The notes under the pieces: model-generated | Seen by the model: only the letters and a program-made list of their open reading frames with translations | What the model was told of the DNA's origin: nothing | Databases searched by the model: none | Translations under genes and position numbers: made by a program | Shown: positions 25,806 to 35,361 of the stretch, piece by piece | How the letters are laid out: every line of letters begins with the position of its first letter | How positions within the stretch are numbered: the first letter of the stretch is position 1 | Assembly: GCF_002294725.1 (NCBI RefSeq) | Contig: NZ_NSFT01000002.1 | Coordinates: 434,001-498,000 of the forward strand | Origin: Mesorhizobium sp. WSM4313 | Lineage (GTDB): Bacteria; Pseudomonadota; Alphaproteobacteria; Rhizobiales; Rhizobiaceae | Length of the DNA stretch: 64,000 nucleotides | Direction: 5' to 3'

Positions 25806-26477
25806 ATGGATTCCAACGAAGTCAACAAGCTGCTCGGCGGATTTCTTGGAACCTGCTTCATCGTCTTTTCCATAGGCCTCGTCTCGGATGGGCTGTTCGC
25901 CTCGCCGACGCCCGAAAAGCCCGGCTTCGCCATCGAAGCTCAGGAACCGACCGAAGGCGGTCCGGCTGCTCCCGCGGCGGAAGCCAAGCCGATCGCCGAC
26001 CTGCTCGCCACCGCCAACGCAGAGGCGGGCGCCGCGATCTTCAAGAAATGCCAGGCCTGCCATTCCGGCGAAAAAGGCGGTCCGAACAAGGTCGGTCCAG
26101 ATCTTTGGGACATTGTCGACCGCCCCGTCGCCGAGCATGAAGGCTTCGCCTATTCGGCCGGCATGAAGGATTTCTCCAAGGGCGGCCAGGAGCACTGGAC
26201 CTACGACAATCTCAACCACTTCATCACCTCGCCGAAGAAGTTCGTGAAGGGCACGGCGATGGGCTTCGCCGGCCTGCCGAAAGACGAAGATCGCGCCAAT
26301 GTGATCGCCTATTTGCGCACCCTGTCGGACAATCCGAAGCCGCTGCCGCAGCCGGGCGCGTCGGCGGAAGCCAAGCCGGCGGAAGGTGCCGCACCCGCGA
26401 AGCCCGCCGAAGGCGCCGCGCCGGCCAAGCCGGCCGAGGAAACCGCTCCGGCCAAGCCCGCCGCGCCCGCTCAATAA
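25806..26477 (+). CDS. Membrane-anchored cytochrome c (CycM/c552-like)
   Basis: The product is 223 aa. An uncleaved N-terminal anchor (LLGGFLGTCFIVFSIGLVSDGLF, residues about 9-31) holds a periplasmic class I cytochrome c domain with one CXXCH (KKCQACHSGEKGGPNKVGPDLW), then KDFSKGGQEHWTYDNLNHFI and Met-containing GTAMGFAGLPKDEDRANVIAYL giving the sixth haem ligand. Such proteins carry electrons from the bc1 complex to aa3 oxidase. The C-terminal 50 residues are a Pro/Ala/Lys tail with near-identical repeats (PAKPAEGAA), probably flexible. The ribosome site is GGAGCAAGGGGCGT. Confidence 0.92.
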   Translation: MDSNEVNKLLGGFLGTCFIVFSIGLVSDGLFASPTPEKPGFAIEAQEPTEGGPAAPAAEAKPIADLLATANAEAGAAIFKKCQACHSGEKGGPNKVGPDLWDIVDRPVAEHEGFAYSAGMKDFSKGGQEHWTYDNLNHFITSPKKFVKGTAMGFAGLPKDEDRANVIAYLRTLSDNPKPLPQPGASAEAKPAEGAAPAKPAEGAAPAKPAEETAPAKPAAPAQ

Positions 26478-26502
26478 ACAATTTGTCATAGAGACTTCCT
26501 TG

Positions 26503-26529
26503 GAAAAGCCGGGTTCGTCCCGGCTTTTC
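26503..26529 (+). terminator. Rho-independent terminator after the cytochrome c gene
   Basis: GAAAAGCCGGG (26503-26513) and CCCGGCTTTTC (26519-26529) form an 11 bp perfect stem with loop TTCGT. The stem's own TTTT gives the U-run. It lies 25 nt after the cytochrome stop codon. Confidence 0.88.
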
Positions 26530-26614
26530 TGTTAGGAAAGCTGCATGGACCGCGACAAAGGCGGCACTTGCGGTTTCCACCCGCGTCAAATGATCTAAAT
26601 TGCGGGTGGACAGA

Positions 26615-26655
26615 GCAATTCCAGGAAGGGAGAACCGGTTTCCGTCCGGAATTGC
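26615..26655. repeat. RIME-type repeat, GCAATTCC/GGAATTGC, copy 2
   Basis: Arms at 26615-26622 and 26648-26655 with an inner ACCGGTTTCCGTCC. The same unit as at 18231 and 36338. It lies upstream of the first yejA gene, about 80 nt before its start, within the likely leader. Confidence 0.75.
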
Positions 26656-26732
26656 TTCGAAACAAAGCGATAGAGCGGTTGTCGTTTCCGGAAACCGATG
26701 AACCGCTCTGGAGTTCGCGACGAGGAGAACGC

Positions 26733-28613
26733 ATGAAGGTTGGCCGCTTCCGCACGCTTTTCGCATCGGCATTCGCGCTTGCCTTCGCCGCCAGCCTGCA
26801 GGCCGGCTTCGCCGACGAATGGCGCACGACATCGTCGCTGATCGGACCTTCAAAATACGGCGACAATTTCCAGCATTACGACTACGTCAATCCGAATGCG
26901 CCGAAGGGCGGCACCTACAATGCCGTCGCTATAGGGACCTTCGACAGCTTCAATCCCTTCATAGTGCAAGGGTCACCCGCTGCTGGCTTCGCCGATTTTG
27001 GTGGCAGCCTGCTTTACGACACGCTGATGGAACAGGCTACTGATGAAGGCAGTGTGAGCCACCCCCTGATCGCAGACGCCTTCAAGTATCCTGCCGATTT
27101 TTCCTCAGCTACCTACCGACTCGATCCTCGTGCAAAATGGCATGACGGCAAGCCGATCACCGTCGACGACGTGGTCTGGTCATTCCAGGTGCTGAAGGCC
27201 AACAGCCCCAGATACAATCGCTATTTCGAGAACGTGACCGAGGCGGTCGCGGTCTCGGACCGCGAGGTCGAGTTCCATTTCAACCAGAAGGGCAACCGCG
27301 AGCTTCCCAAGATCCTCGGCGATCTCGTCGTCTTGCCGAAGCACTGGTGGGAAGGCACGGACGCCAGCGGCAAGAAGCGCGACATCACAAGGCCGACGCT
27401 CGAGCCGCCACTGGGCTCCGCGGCCTACAAGATCGCCAGCTTCAAGCCAGGCTCGGAAATCGTCTGGCAGCGCGTGCCGGACTATTGGGGCGCCAAGCTG
27501 CCGGTGAAGATCGGCCGCGAGAATTTCGACGTCCAGCGTTTCACCTACATCCTTGACGACAACGCTGCCTGGCAGGCCTTCACAAAAGGCGGGCTCGACG
27601 ACATCCACCGCGAAATGAGTTCGCGCAAATGGGCAACGGCCTATGACTTTCCGGCCTTCAAGGGCGGCGATGTGATCAAGAAGACCTTCGAAAGCGAACA
27701 TGCGCAGCCCATGCAGGGCTTCGTGTTCAACCAGCGGCGAGCACTTTTCCAAGATCGTCGGGTGCGTGAGGCGCTGACCCAGCCCTTCGATTTCGAGACG
27801 ATGAACAGGACGCTGTTTTTTGGCTTCAACACCAGAACGTCGAGCTATTTCCAAGGCACCGAACTGGCGTCGAGCGGGCTGCCGCAAGGCAAGGAACTGA
27901 AAATCCTGGAAAAATATCGCGACAAGCTGCCGCCCGAATTGTTCACTCAGGAGTTCAAGCTACCTGTCTATGACTCACCGCAAGCGGAGCGGAAACATCT
28001 TAAGCGGGCCGTTGATCTCCTTGCTCAGGCCGGCTGGCAGATCAAGGGCGGCAAGATGATCAACACAAAGTCCGGCGAGCCGCTTAAGTTCGAGATACTC
28101 GGTTCGAACGACACCGACCAAGTCATCTCCAGCCCTTACATCGCTAACCTGCGCAAAATAGGGATCGACGCGACCCTACGCATCATCGACCAGACCCAGT
28201 ACATCAACCGGATCAACCACTTCGACTTCGATATGGTAACGACGGTGCTTCAGCAATCTGAATCGCCCGGCAACGAGCAACGCGAATTCTGGAGTTCGAA
28301 GGCAGCAGACGCCCCAGGCTCGCGTAACCTGATGGGCATTAAGGACCCGGTCGTAGACGCCCTGATAGATCGGATCGTTTTTGCCAGCGACCGCGCCGAT
28401 CTTATCGCCGCCACCCACGCCCTTGACCGGGTGCTCTTGTGGAACTTCTACGTCCTGCCGCAGTACCATCGCACCGCTGTCTGGTACGCCTACTGGAACA
28501 AATTCGGCATGCCGGATAAGCAGCCCAGCTACCGCGGCGCCGATATCGATTCCTGGTGGATCGACACGGCCAAGGAAAAGGCGCTGGCCGCCAAGTACAA
28601 AGGCGTCAATTGA
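26733..28613 (+). CDS. yejA: YejA-type substrate-binding protein, first of a tandem pair
   Basis: The product is 626 aa. The start at 26733 follows GAGGAGAACGC; a signal peptide ends LQAGFADEW near residue 29. It is a large SBP_bac_5 protein of the YejA type: SLIGPSKYGDNFQHYDYVNPNAPKGG, FDSFNPFIVQG, ATYRLDPRAKWHDGKPITVDDVVWSF, and the C-terminal WNFYVLPQYHRTAVWYAYWNKFGMP typical of YejA. The Yej system imports microcin C and certain peptides in enterics and affects antimicrobial peptide resistance in Brucella. The stop overlaps the next start by 1 nt (TGATG). Middle parts use less biased codons than the second copy. Confidence 0.93.
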   Translation: MKVGRFRTLFASAFALAFAASLQAGFADEWRTTSSLIGPSKYGDNFQHYDYVNPNAPKGGTYNAVAIGTFDSFNPFIVQGSPAAGFADFGGSLLYDTLMEQATDEGSVSHPLIADAFKYPADFSSATYRLDPRAKWHDGKPITVDDVVWSFQVLKANSPRYNRYFENVTEAVAVSDREVEFHFNQKGNRELPKILGDLVVLPKHWWEGTDASGKKRDITRPTLEPPLGSAAYKIASFKPGSEIVWQRVPDYWGAKLPVKIGRENFDVQRFTYILDDNAAWQAFTKGGLDDIHREMSSRKWATAYDFPAFKGGDVIKKTFESEHAQPMQGFVFNQRRALFQDRRVREALTQPFDFETMNRTLFFGFNTRTSSYFQGTELASSGLPQGKELKILEKYRDKLPPELFTQEFKLPVYDSPQAERKHLKRAVDLLAQAGWQIKGGKMINTKSGEPLKFEILGSNDTDQVISSPYIANLRKIGIDATLRIIDQTQYINRINHFDFDMVTTVLQQSESPGNEQREFWSSKAADAPGSRNLMGIKDPVVDALIDRIVFASDRADLIAATHALDRVLLWNFYVLPQYHRTAVWYAYWNKFGMPDKQPSYRGADIDSWWIDTAKEKALAAKYKGVN

Positions 28614-30490
28614 TGGAGCGGCGGACTTTGCTTCCTCGCCGCGACTTCCTGGCGCTCGGCGCCGCGGCCACGGCGGCCGCGTTGCTGCCGGGCCGGGCCT
28701 TTGCCGACACCGCGACCGGCGTCAAGCTGCATGGCCTGTCGGCCTTCGGCGACCTGAAATACAAGCCCGACTTCGCCCATTTCGACTATGTCAATGCCGA
28801 TGCGCCGCAAGGCGGCACCTTCAACTTCTCGCCGCCCAACTGGGGCGCCAACCAGAGCCCGCAGACCTTCAACACGCTGAATTCGTTCGTCCCCAAGGGC
28901 GATTCCCCGCAGCGCATGGAAATGTGCTTCGATTCCCTGATGGTGCGGGCGCTTGACGAGCCGGATGCGGCCTATGGATTGATCGCCGAGAGTGTCACGA
29001 TCTCCGACGACCGCAACACCTTCACCTTCTCGCTGCGCCCGCAGGCGCGCTTCCATGACGGCACGCCGCTCACCGCCGACGATGTTGCCTTCACCTTCAA
29101 GCTGCTGAAAGACAAAGGGCATCCGGACTACGCGCTGTCACTGACGCATCTGGAAGATGCCGTGGCGAAGGACACCCACACGGTCGAGCTCAAATTCTCG
29201 GGCAAGCAGTCGGCCCGCACCATCCTCAACGTCGTCGGATTCCCTATCCTTTCGAAGGCCTTCTTTACGGCCAACCCGTTCGATTCCTCGCAGCTCAATC
29301 CGCCGCTCGGCTCAAGCGCCTACAAGGTCGGGCGCTGGTCGGCGGGCGCCTGGATCGAATATGAGCGGGTGGCCGACTATTGGGGCAACGACCTGCCGGT
29401 CAATCGCGGCCTGAACAATTTCGGGCGCATCCGCATCGAATTCTACCAGGATCGCACCGCCGGGTTCGAGGCCTTCAAGAAGGGCGAGATCCTCTACCGC
29501 GAGGAATTCACGTCGCGCGTCTGGGCGACGGCCTACGATTTTCCGGCCTTTACCGCCGGCAAGGTGATCAAGCATGAGTTTCCGGCTGAAACCACGCCAT
29601 CCATGCAGGCCACCGCGGTCAACCAGCGGCGTGAGCAGTTCAAGGATCCACGCGTGCGGCAAGCGATCGCGCTCTGCTTCGATTTCGAATGGACACGGCG
29701 CAACTTCTTCTATGGTTCCTATGAGCGCTCGCAATCCTGCTTCGAAAAATCCGACTTCCGTGCCGCGGGCATGCCGACCCCGCAGGAACTGGCGCTGCTT
29801 GAGCCGCTGCGCGACCAGCTGCCGGCGGAGACATTCGGCGAAGCGGTGACGCAACCGCCGTCGGACGGCTCAGGGCGGGACCGGAAGCAACTGAGCGCGG
29901 CATTGAAGTTGCTCGCTCAGGCCGGCTGGAAACGCTCCGGTGATTTCGTGGTCAACGACAAGGGCGGGCGGCTGGCCGCCGAATTCCTGGTCGACGACGA
30001 GACTTTTGTGCAGGTCTATTCGCCCTGGGTCGCCAACATGAAGGCCATCGGCATCGATGCCTCGATCCGCCTGGTGGATTCGGCGCAGTACCAGCTCAGG
30101 CAATCGACATTCGATTTCGACCTGCTCTCGGCCGCCTTCAATTTCAGCGCCACGCCGACCCGCGACGATCTGGAAATTTTCTTCCACTCGCGCAGCGCCA
30201 CCGTATCGGGCTCGCGCAACCTGTCGGGCGTTGCAAGCCCCGCAGTCGATGCGCTGATCGATGCCGTCGGCGCGGCCAAGGATCGTGAAAGCCTGACCAC
30301 CGCCATGCGCGCGTTGGACCGGGCCTTGCGCGCGCGGCGCGATTGGATTCCAAGTTGGTATCTGGCGAATCACCGAAGCGCCTATTGGGACATGTTCGGC
30401 TTCCCCGAACAGAAGCCCGATTTCGGCTTTCCGGTCGAGGCGCTGTGGTGGTTCGACAAGGGCAAGGCGGCAAAGATTGGCAAAGCCTGA
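28613..30490 (+). CDS. yejA: YejA-type substrate-binding protein, second of a tandem pair
   Basis: The product is 625 aa. It has a Tat-type signal (LLPRRDFLALGAAATAAALLPGRAFA), unlike the Sec-type signal of its upstream paralogue. The mature part parallels the first copy block by block: FAHFDYVNADAPQGG, FNTLNSFVPKG, FTFSLRPQARFHDGTPLTADDVAFTFKLL, RVADYWGNDLPVNRG, TSRVWATAYDFPAF, and SWYLANHRSAYWDMFGFP. Length and collinearity show an old tandem duplication. The two receptors may present different peptides to the same permease, or one may serve under other conditions. The distance to yejB is 30 nt. Confidence 0.92.
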   Translation: MERRTLLPRRDFLALGAAATAAALLPGRAFADTATGVKLHGLSAFGDLKYKPDFAHFDYVNADAPQGGTFNFSPPNWGANQSPQTFNTLNSFVPKGDSPQRMEMCFDSLMVRALDEPDAAYGLIAESVTISDDRNTFTFSLRPQARFHDGTPLTADDVAFTFKLLKDKGHPDYALSLTHLEDAVAKDTHTVELKFSGKQSARTILNVVGFPILSKAFFTANPFDSSQLNPPLGSSAYKVGRWSAGAWIEYERVADYWGNDLPVNRGLNNFGRIRIEFYQDRTAGFEAFKKGEILYREEFTSRVWATAYDFPAFTAGKVIKHEFPAETTPSMQATAVNQRREQFKDPRVRQAIALCFDFEWTRRNFFYGSYERSQSCFEKSDFRAAGMPTPQELALLEPLRDQLPAETFGEAVTQPPSDGSGRDRKQLSAALKLLAQAGWKRSGDFVVNDKGGRLAAEFLVDDETFVQVYSPWVANMKAIGIDASIRLVDSAQYQLRQSTFDFDLLSAAFNFSATPTRDDLEIFFHSRSATVSGSRNLSGVASPAVDALIDAVGAAKDRESLTTAMRALDRALRARRDWIPSWYLANHRSAYWDMFGFPEQKPDFGFPVEALWWFDKGKAAKIGKA

Positions 30491-30520
30491 CATCACTGTT
30501 CGCGCGGGGCCCGTCGCCTG

Positions 30521-31615
30521 ATGGGCGCCTATATCCTGCGCCGCATTCTCCTGATGATCCCGACGCTGTTCGGCATCATGGCGATCTCCTTCGCGGTCAT
30601 CCAGTTCGCCCCGGGCGGGCCGGTCGAGCAGGTGATCGCCCGGCTGACCAACCAGGGCGGCAACGACCGCCTCGGCAGCGGTGGCGGCGACGCCGGCGGC
30701 GGCAATTTCGACGTGGCCGGCGATGTCGGCTCGAAATATCGCGGCGCGCAGGGGCTCGATCCCGAATTCATCAAGAAGCTGGAAAAGCAGTTCGGCTTCG
30801 ACAAGCCGCCGCTCGAGCGCTTCGGCATGATGCTGTGGAACTATATCCGCTTCGATTTCGGCGACAGCTATTTCCGCGATATCTCGGTGCTGAACCTGAT
30901 CCTGGAGAAGATGCCCGTCTCCATCTCCATCGGCCTCTGGATCACGCTTTTATCCTACCTGATCTCGATCCCGCTCGGCATCCGCAAGGCGGTGAAGGAC
31001 GGCTCGACCTTCGACGTTTGGACCAGCGGTGTCGTCATCGTCGGCTATGCCATTCCAGGCTTCCTGTTCGGCATCATGCTCATGGTGCTGTTCGCGGGCG
31101 GTTCGTTCTGGGACTGGTTTCCGCTGCGCGGCATCGTCTCTGACAATTGGGATCAGCTGTCTTGGCCCGCCAAGATCGCAGACTATTTCTGGCACATGAC
31201 GCTGCCGCTGACTGCGCTCGTGCTCTCGGCTTTCGCGACGACCACCCTGCTCACCAAGAACTCCTTCCTCGAAGAAATCCGCAAGCAATATGTGGTGACG
31301 GCGCGCGCCAAGGGGCTGTCGGAGCACAAGGTGCTCTACGGCCACGTGTTCCGCAACGCCATGCTGATCGTCATCGCCGGTTTTCCCGGCGCCTTTATCT
31401 CGGCCTTCTTCACCGGCTCGCTGCTGATCGAGAACATCTTCTCGCTCGACGGCCTCGGCCTGCTCGGCTTCAAGTCGGTGATCGACCGCGACTATCCGGT
31501 GGTGTTCGCCACACTTTACATCTTCTCGCTGCTTGGCCTATTCGTCGGCCTTCTGTCCGACCTGATCTATACCTGGGTCGATCCGCGCATCGACTTCGAG
31601 CGGAGAGACATCTGA
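30521..31615 (+). CDS. yejB: Microcin C/peptide ABC transporter permease YejB
   Basis: The product is 364 aa and starts [39 protein letters not shown]. YejB is longer than DppB because of an inserted periplasmic loop; here a Gly/Asp-rich insert ([13 protein letters not shown]) lies at residues about 48-70, as in YejB proteins. The coupling loop is [28 protein letters not shown], and the end is [16 protein letters not shown]. It is an inner-membrane subunit paired with YejE. The stop overlaps the yejE ATG (TGATG), showing translational coupling. Confidence 0.95.
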   Translation: MGAYILRRILLMIPTLFGIMAISFAVIQFAPGGPVEQVIARLTNQGGNDRLGSGGGDAGGGNFDVAGDVGSKYRGAQGLDPEFIKKLEKQFGFDKPPLERFGMMLWNYIRFDFGDSYFRDISVLNLILEKMPVSISIGLWITLLSYLISIPLGIRKAVKDGSTFDVWTSGVVIVGYAIPGFLFGIMLMVLFAGGSFWDWFPLRGIVSDNWDQLSWPAKIADYFWHMTLPLTALVLSAFATTTLLTKNSFLEEIRKQYVVTARAKGLSEHKVLYGHVFRNAMLIVIAGFPGAFISAFFTGSLLIENIFSLDGLGLLGFKSVIDRDYPVVFATLYIFSLLGLFVGLLSDLIYTWVDPRIDFERRDI

Positions 31616-32754
31616 TGGCCGAGGCCGCGATCCAAAGCGCCCCGGTTCGGCCCCGCAGGCCATTTCTGTCGCCGCTCAACCAGCGGCGGTTGCAGAATTT
31701 CAAGGCCAACCGGCGCGGCTACTGGTCGCTCTGGATCTTCCTGTTGCTGTTCGTGCTGTCGCTGTTTTCAGAGCTGATCGCCAACGACAAGCCGATCGTC
31801 GCCTCCTACAAGGGCGAGATCCTGTTTCCGGTCCTGGTCGCCTATCCGGAGGAGAAGTTCGGCGGTTTCTATGCCGTCACCGACTATCGCGATCCGGTGA
31901 TCCAGGACGAGATCAACTCCAATGGCTGGATGATCTGGCCACCGGTCCGCTACTCCTATCAGACGGTCAACAACGCAATTCCGGAACCGGCGCCGGCAAA
32001 GCCGTCCTGGCTTTACGACAAGAAGACGCGCTGCAGCCAGTACCCGCAAGGCGAGGCCGACGCCAACTGCACCGTCGGCAACTGGAACTGGCTGGGCACG
32101 GACGACCAGGCCCGCGATGTGCTGGCGCGGGTACTCTATGGCTTCCGCATCTCGGTTCTGTTCGGCCTGATCCTGACGCTCGGGTCATCGCTGATCGGCG
32201 TCGCGGCCGGCGCGGTGCAAGGCTATTTCGGCGGCTGGACCGACCTTCTCTTCCAGCGTTTCATCGAGATCTGGTCGGCGATCCCGGTGCTCTATCTGCT
32301 GCTCATCATCTCGGCCATCCTGCCGCCCGGCTTCTTCATCCTGCTCGGCCTGATGCTGCTGTTTTCATGGGTGGCGCTGGTCGGCGTGGTGCGGGCCGAA
32401 TTCCTGCGCGCGCGCAATTTCGAATATGTCAACGCGGCGCGCGCGCTGGGCGTGCCGAACCTCACCATCATGTTCCGCCACCTGCTGCCGAACGCGATGG
32501 TGGCGACGCTGACCTTCCTGCCCTTCCTGCTCTCTGGCTCGATCTCGACGCTGACCTCGCTCGACTATCTCGGCTTCGGCCTGCCGCCGGGCTCGGCCTC
32601 GCTCGGCGAATTGCTGAAACAGGCGCAGCGCAACCTCAACGCCCCCTGGCTCGGCATCTCCGGCTTCATCGTGATCTCGCTGATGCTGTCGCTGCTGGTC
32701 TTCATCGGCGAGGCGACGCGTGACGCCTTCGATCCGCGCAAGACGTTCAAATGA
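31615..32754 (+). CDS. yejE: Microcin C/peptide ABC transporter permease YejE
   Basis: The product is 379 aa. After a basic N-terminus (FLSPLNQRRLQNFKANRRGYWSLW, a YejE hallmark) come helix 1 and a large periplasmic domain (ANDKPIVASYKGE to about residue 155) absent from DppC. It contains a Cys pair in KKTRCSQYPQGEADANC. Then GTDDQARDVLARVLYGFRISVLFG and helices with the coupling loop RARNFEYVNAARALGVPN follow. It ends [13 protein letters not shown]. The start overlaps the yejB stop; the end overlaps yejF by 4 nt. Confidence 0.95.
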   Translation: MAEAAIQSAPVRPRRPFLSPLNQRRLQNFKANRRGYWSLWIFLLLFVLSLFSELIANDKPIVASYKGEILFPVLVAYPEEKFGGFYAVTDYRDPVIQDEINSNGWMIWPPVRYSYQTVNNAIPEPAPAKPSWLYDKKTRCSQYPQGEADANCTVGNWNWLGTDDQARDVLARVLYGFRISVLFGLILTLGSSLIGVAAGAVQGYFGGWTDLLFQRFIEIWSAIPVLYLLLIISAILPPGFFILLGLMLLFSWVALVGVVRAEFLRARNFEYVNAARALGVPNLTIMFRHLLPNAMVATLTFLPFLLSGSISTLTSLDYLGFGLPPGSASLGELLKQAQRNLNAPWLGISGFIVISLMLSLLVFIGEATRDAFDPRKTFK

Positions 32755-34379
32755 GCCAAGCCCTGCTTTCCGTCCAAGACCTGAGCGTCGCCTTCGCGCA
32801 AGGCGGCAAGCAGGCGATCGCTGTCGATCACATCTCATTCGACATCGCCAAGGGCGAGACGCTGGCCCTGGTGGGCGAATCCGGCTCGGGCAAATCGGTC
32901 TCGGCGCTGTCGGTGCTGAAGCTCCTACCCTATCCGGCCGCCAGCCATCCGTCGGGCAGGATCCTGTTCAGTGGGGCCAACCTGCTCGCCATGGACGAGA
33001 AGGCGTTGCGCGGCGTGCGCGGCAACAAGATCACCATGATCTTCCAGGAGCCGATGACCTCGCTCAACCCGCTGCACACGATCGAGCAGCAGATCGTCGA
33101 GGTGCTGCAATTGCATCAGGGCCTGCGCGACGCCCCGGCGCGCGCCCGCACGCTGGAACTGCTCACCGAGGTCGGCATCCGCGATCCGCAAAAACGCCTC
33201 GACGCCTACCCGCACCAGCTCTCCGGCGGCCAGCGCCAGCGCGTCATGATCGCCATGGCTCTGGCCAACGAGCCGGAGCTTTTGATCGCCGACGAGCCGA
33301 CGACCGCACTCGACGTCACCGTGCAGGCGCAGATCCTGGAACTGCTGGCGGAGCTCAAAGCCCGCAAGGGCATGTCGCTGCTGTTCATCACGCATGATCT
33401 CGGCATCGTGCGCAGGATCGCCGACCGCGTCTGCGTCATGACCAAGGGCAAGATCGTGGAGAGCGGCCCGACCAGGGAAATCTTCGCCAATCCGCGGCAT
33501 GACTATACAAAGCATCTGCTCGCGGCCGAGCCGAAGGGCAAGCCGCCCACAACCGACCCGGGCGCCAAATCCGTCATGACCGGCAAGGACATCAAGGTCT
33601 GGTTCCCGATCAAGAAAGGCTTCTTCCGCACCACGGTCGACCATGTGAAGGCCGTGGACGGCATCGACGTCACAGTGCGGGCCGGCCAGACCCTTGGCGT
33701 CGTCGGCGAGTCCGGCTCGGGCAAGACGACGCTGGGCCTGGCGCTCGCCAGGATGATCTCCTCGACCGGCACGATCAATTTCAACGGACGCGACATCAAC
33801 CAGCTCTCCTTCGGCGCCATGCGGCCACTGCGGCGCGAATTGCAGATCGTCTTCCAGGATCCGTTCGGCTCGCTCAGCCCGCGCCTCTCGGTCTCCGAGA
33901 TCATCGAGGAAGGACTGAAGATCCACGAGCCGAAACTCTCGGCCGACCAGCGCGACGCCAAGGTGGTCGCCGTGCTGAAGGAGGTCGGCCTCGATCCCGA
34001 AACGCGCCACCGCTACCCGCACGAGTTTTCCGGCGGCCAGCGCCAGCGCGTCGCCATTGCCCGCGCCATGGTGCTCAACCCGCGTTTCGTCATGCTCGAC
34101 GAGCCGACTTCGGCGCTCGACATGAGCGTGCAGGCGCAGGTGGTCGACCTCTTGCGCAGCCTGCAGGCCAAGCACAATCTCGCTTACCTCTTCATCAGCC
34201 ACGACCTCAAGGTCGTCCGCGCCCTTGCCAATGATGTCATCGTCATGCGCAATGGCCGGATCGTCGAGGCGGGACCTTCCGAGCAGATTTTCAGCAGCCC
34301 GCAAACCGATTATACGCGGGCGCTGATGGCGGCGGCCTTCAAGATCGAGACCGCGCCGACCGGCGTGGTCAGCGAGTAG
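32751..34379 (+). CDS. yejF: Microcin C/peptide ABC transporter dual ATPase YejF
   Basis: The product is 542 aa with two fused ATPase domains. Half 1 has Walker [16 protein letters not shown], signature [15 protein letters not shown] and Walker [13 protein letters not shown]. Half 2, from about residue 280, has [29 protein letters not shown] and [12 protein letters not shown]. Oligopeptide-type C-terminal motifs occur after each half ([24 protein letters not shown]). One chain thus replaces the two ATPases of Dpp systems, as in enteric YejF. The ATGA overlap with yejE makes it the last gene of the operon. Confidence 0.96.
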   Translation: MSQALLSVQDLSVAFAQGGKQAIAVDHISFDIAKGETLALVGESGSGKSVSALSVLKLLPYPAASHPSGRILFSGANLLAMDEKALRGVRGNKITMIFQEPMTSLNPLHTIEQQIVEVLQLHQGLRDAPARARTLELLTEVGIRDPQKRLDAYPHQLSGGQRQRVMIAMALANEPELLIADEPTTALDVTVQAQILELLAELKARKGMSLLFITHDLGIVRRIADRVCVMTKGKIVESGPTREIFANPRHDYTKHLLAAEPKGKPPTTDPGAKSVMTGKDIKVWFPIKKGFFRTTVDHVKAVDGIDVTVRAGQTLGVVGESGSGKTTLGLALARMISSTGTINFNGRDINQLSFGAMRPLRRELQIVFQDPFGSLSPRLSVSEIIEEGLKIHEPKLSADQRDAKVVAVLKEVGLDPETRHRYPHEFSGGQRQRVAIARAMVLNPRFVMLDEPTSALDMSVQAQVVDLLRSLQAKHNLAYLFISHDLKVVRALANDVIVMRNGRIVEAGPSEQIFSSPQTDYTRALMAAAFKIETAPTGVVSE

Positions 34380-34419
34380 CCGGACCCGCACCGGCGAAAC
34401 AGGGAAGAAAAATCCGAGA

Positions 34420-35361
34420 ATGGAAAAAGGCAAAATCCTGCTTGCCCTCACGGGCATCCACCCGCAGCGCTGGCATGAGCTGCTCTCGGCCGAGCGCGAG
34501 GTCGTGCTGGAGCCGAACGGCGCCGACGATCCGTCGATCACCTATGCGGTGGTGTGGAAGCAGAAGCCTAACCTTCTCAAATCGCTGCCCAATCTGCGCG
34601 CCATCTTCTCGATCGGCGCCGGCGTCGACCACATCTTTGCCGATCCAGGCCTGCCCGACGTTCCGATCGTCAAGGTCGTCGCCGACAATCTTACCCAGCA
34701 CATGGTCGAATATGTCGTCTGGCGTGTGCTCGACCACCATCGCCAAGCCTCGCTTTACCGGGCCCAGCAGCAAAAGAAGATCTGGCACGAGCCGCCGCAA
34801 CGGGTGGCGGGCGACGTCTCCGTCGGCATCATGGGGCTTGGCAGTCTTGGCCGCGCCGCGGCTTCGGCGTTGTTGTCGCTCGGCTTCGCCGTCAACGGAT
34901 GGTCGCGCAGCGAGCGGGGGATGAAGGGCGTTTCGACCTATGCCGGCGAGGCGGGGCTGATCCCCTTCCTCAATGCCACTGACATCCTGGTTGTGCTCTT
35001 GCCGCTCACGCCGCAGACCCAGGGCATCGTCAATTACGGACTGCTCAAGGAACTGCACCGGCGCAACGGGCTCGGCGGCGCCGTGCTGATCAATGCCGGG
35101 CGCGGACGCCTGCAGAAGGACGCCGACATTTTGCGCGCGCTGGACGACGGCACGCTGAAGGAAGCGAGCCTCGACGTGTTCGAGGTCGAACCGCTGCCGA
35201 AGACCAGCCCGCTGTGGAGCCATCCGAAAGTGTTCGTCACGCCGCATGCGGCGGCGACGTCGGACCCGGCGCATCTGGTGCCGATCATGCTTCGCCAGAT
35301 TGCCGCCTTCGAGCGCGGCGAGAAGCTCGAGAACCTGGTTGACCGCGAGGCGGGGTATTAA
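34420..35361 (+). CDS. ghrA: Glyoxylate/hydroxypyruvate reductase A-like 2-hydroxyacid dehydrogenase
   Basis: The product is 313 aa, the GhrA length. The NAD(P) site is GIMGLGSLGRAAA near residue 142. The catalytic triad is visible: Arg in INAGRGR, Glu in DVFEVEPLP, and His in TPHAAATS. The substrate-side block FSIGAGVDHI is also GhrA-like. The enzyme reduces glyoxylate and hydroxypyruvate with NADPH in the cytoplasm. It lies 40 nt after yejF on the same strand and could share its transcript; a functional link to peptide uptake is not evident. It converges with the next gene, overlapping by 4 nt. Confidence 0.88.
   Translation: MEKGKILLALTGIHPQRWHELLSAEREVVLEPNGADDPSITYAVVWKQKPNLLKSLPNLRAIFSIGAGVDHIFADPGLPDVPIVKVVADNLTQHMVEYVVWRVLDHHRQASLYRAQQQKKIWHEPPQRVAGDVSVGIMGLGSLGRAAASALLSLGFAVNGWSRSERGMKGVSTYAGEAGLIPFLNATDILVVLLPLTPQTQGIVNYGLLKELHRRNGLGGAVLINAGRGRLQKDADILRALDDGTLKEASLDVFEVEPLPKTSPLWSHPKVFVTPHAAATSDPAHLVPIMLRQIAAFERGEKLENLVDREAGY

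Noticed and set aside
26377..26477. CRISPR-like direct repeats in the cytochrome tail
   Set aside because: The repeats are in-frame codons for PAKPAEGAA units with no spacers, and no cas genes are present.
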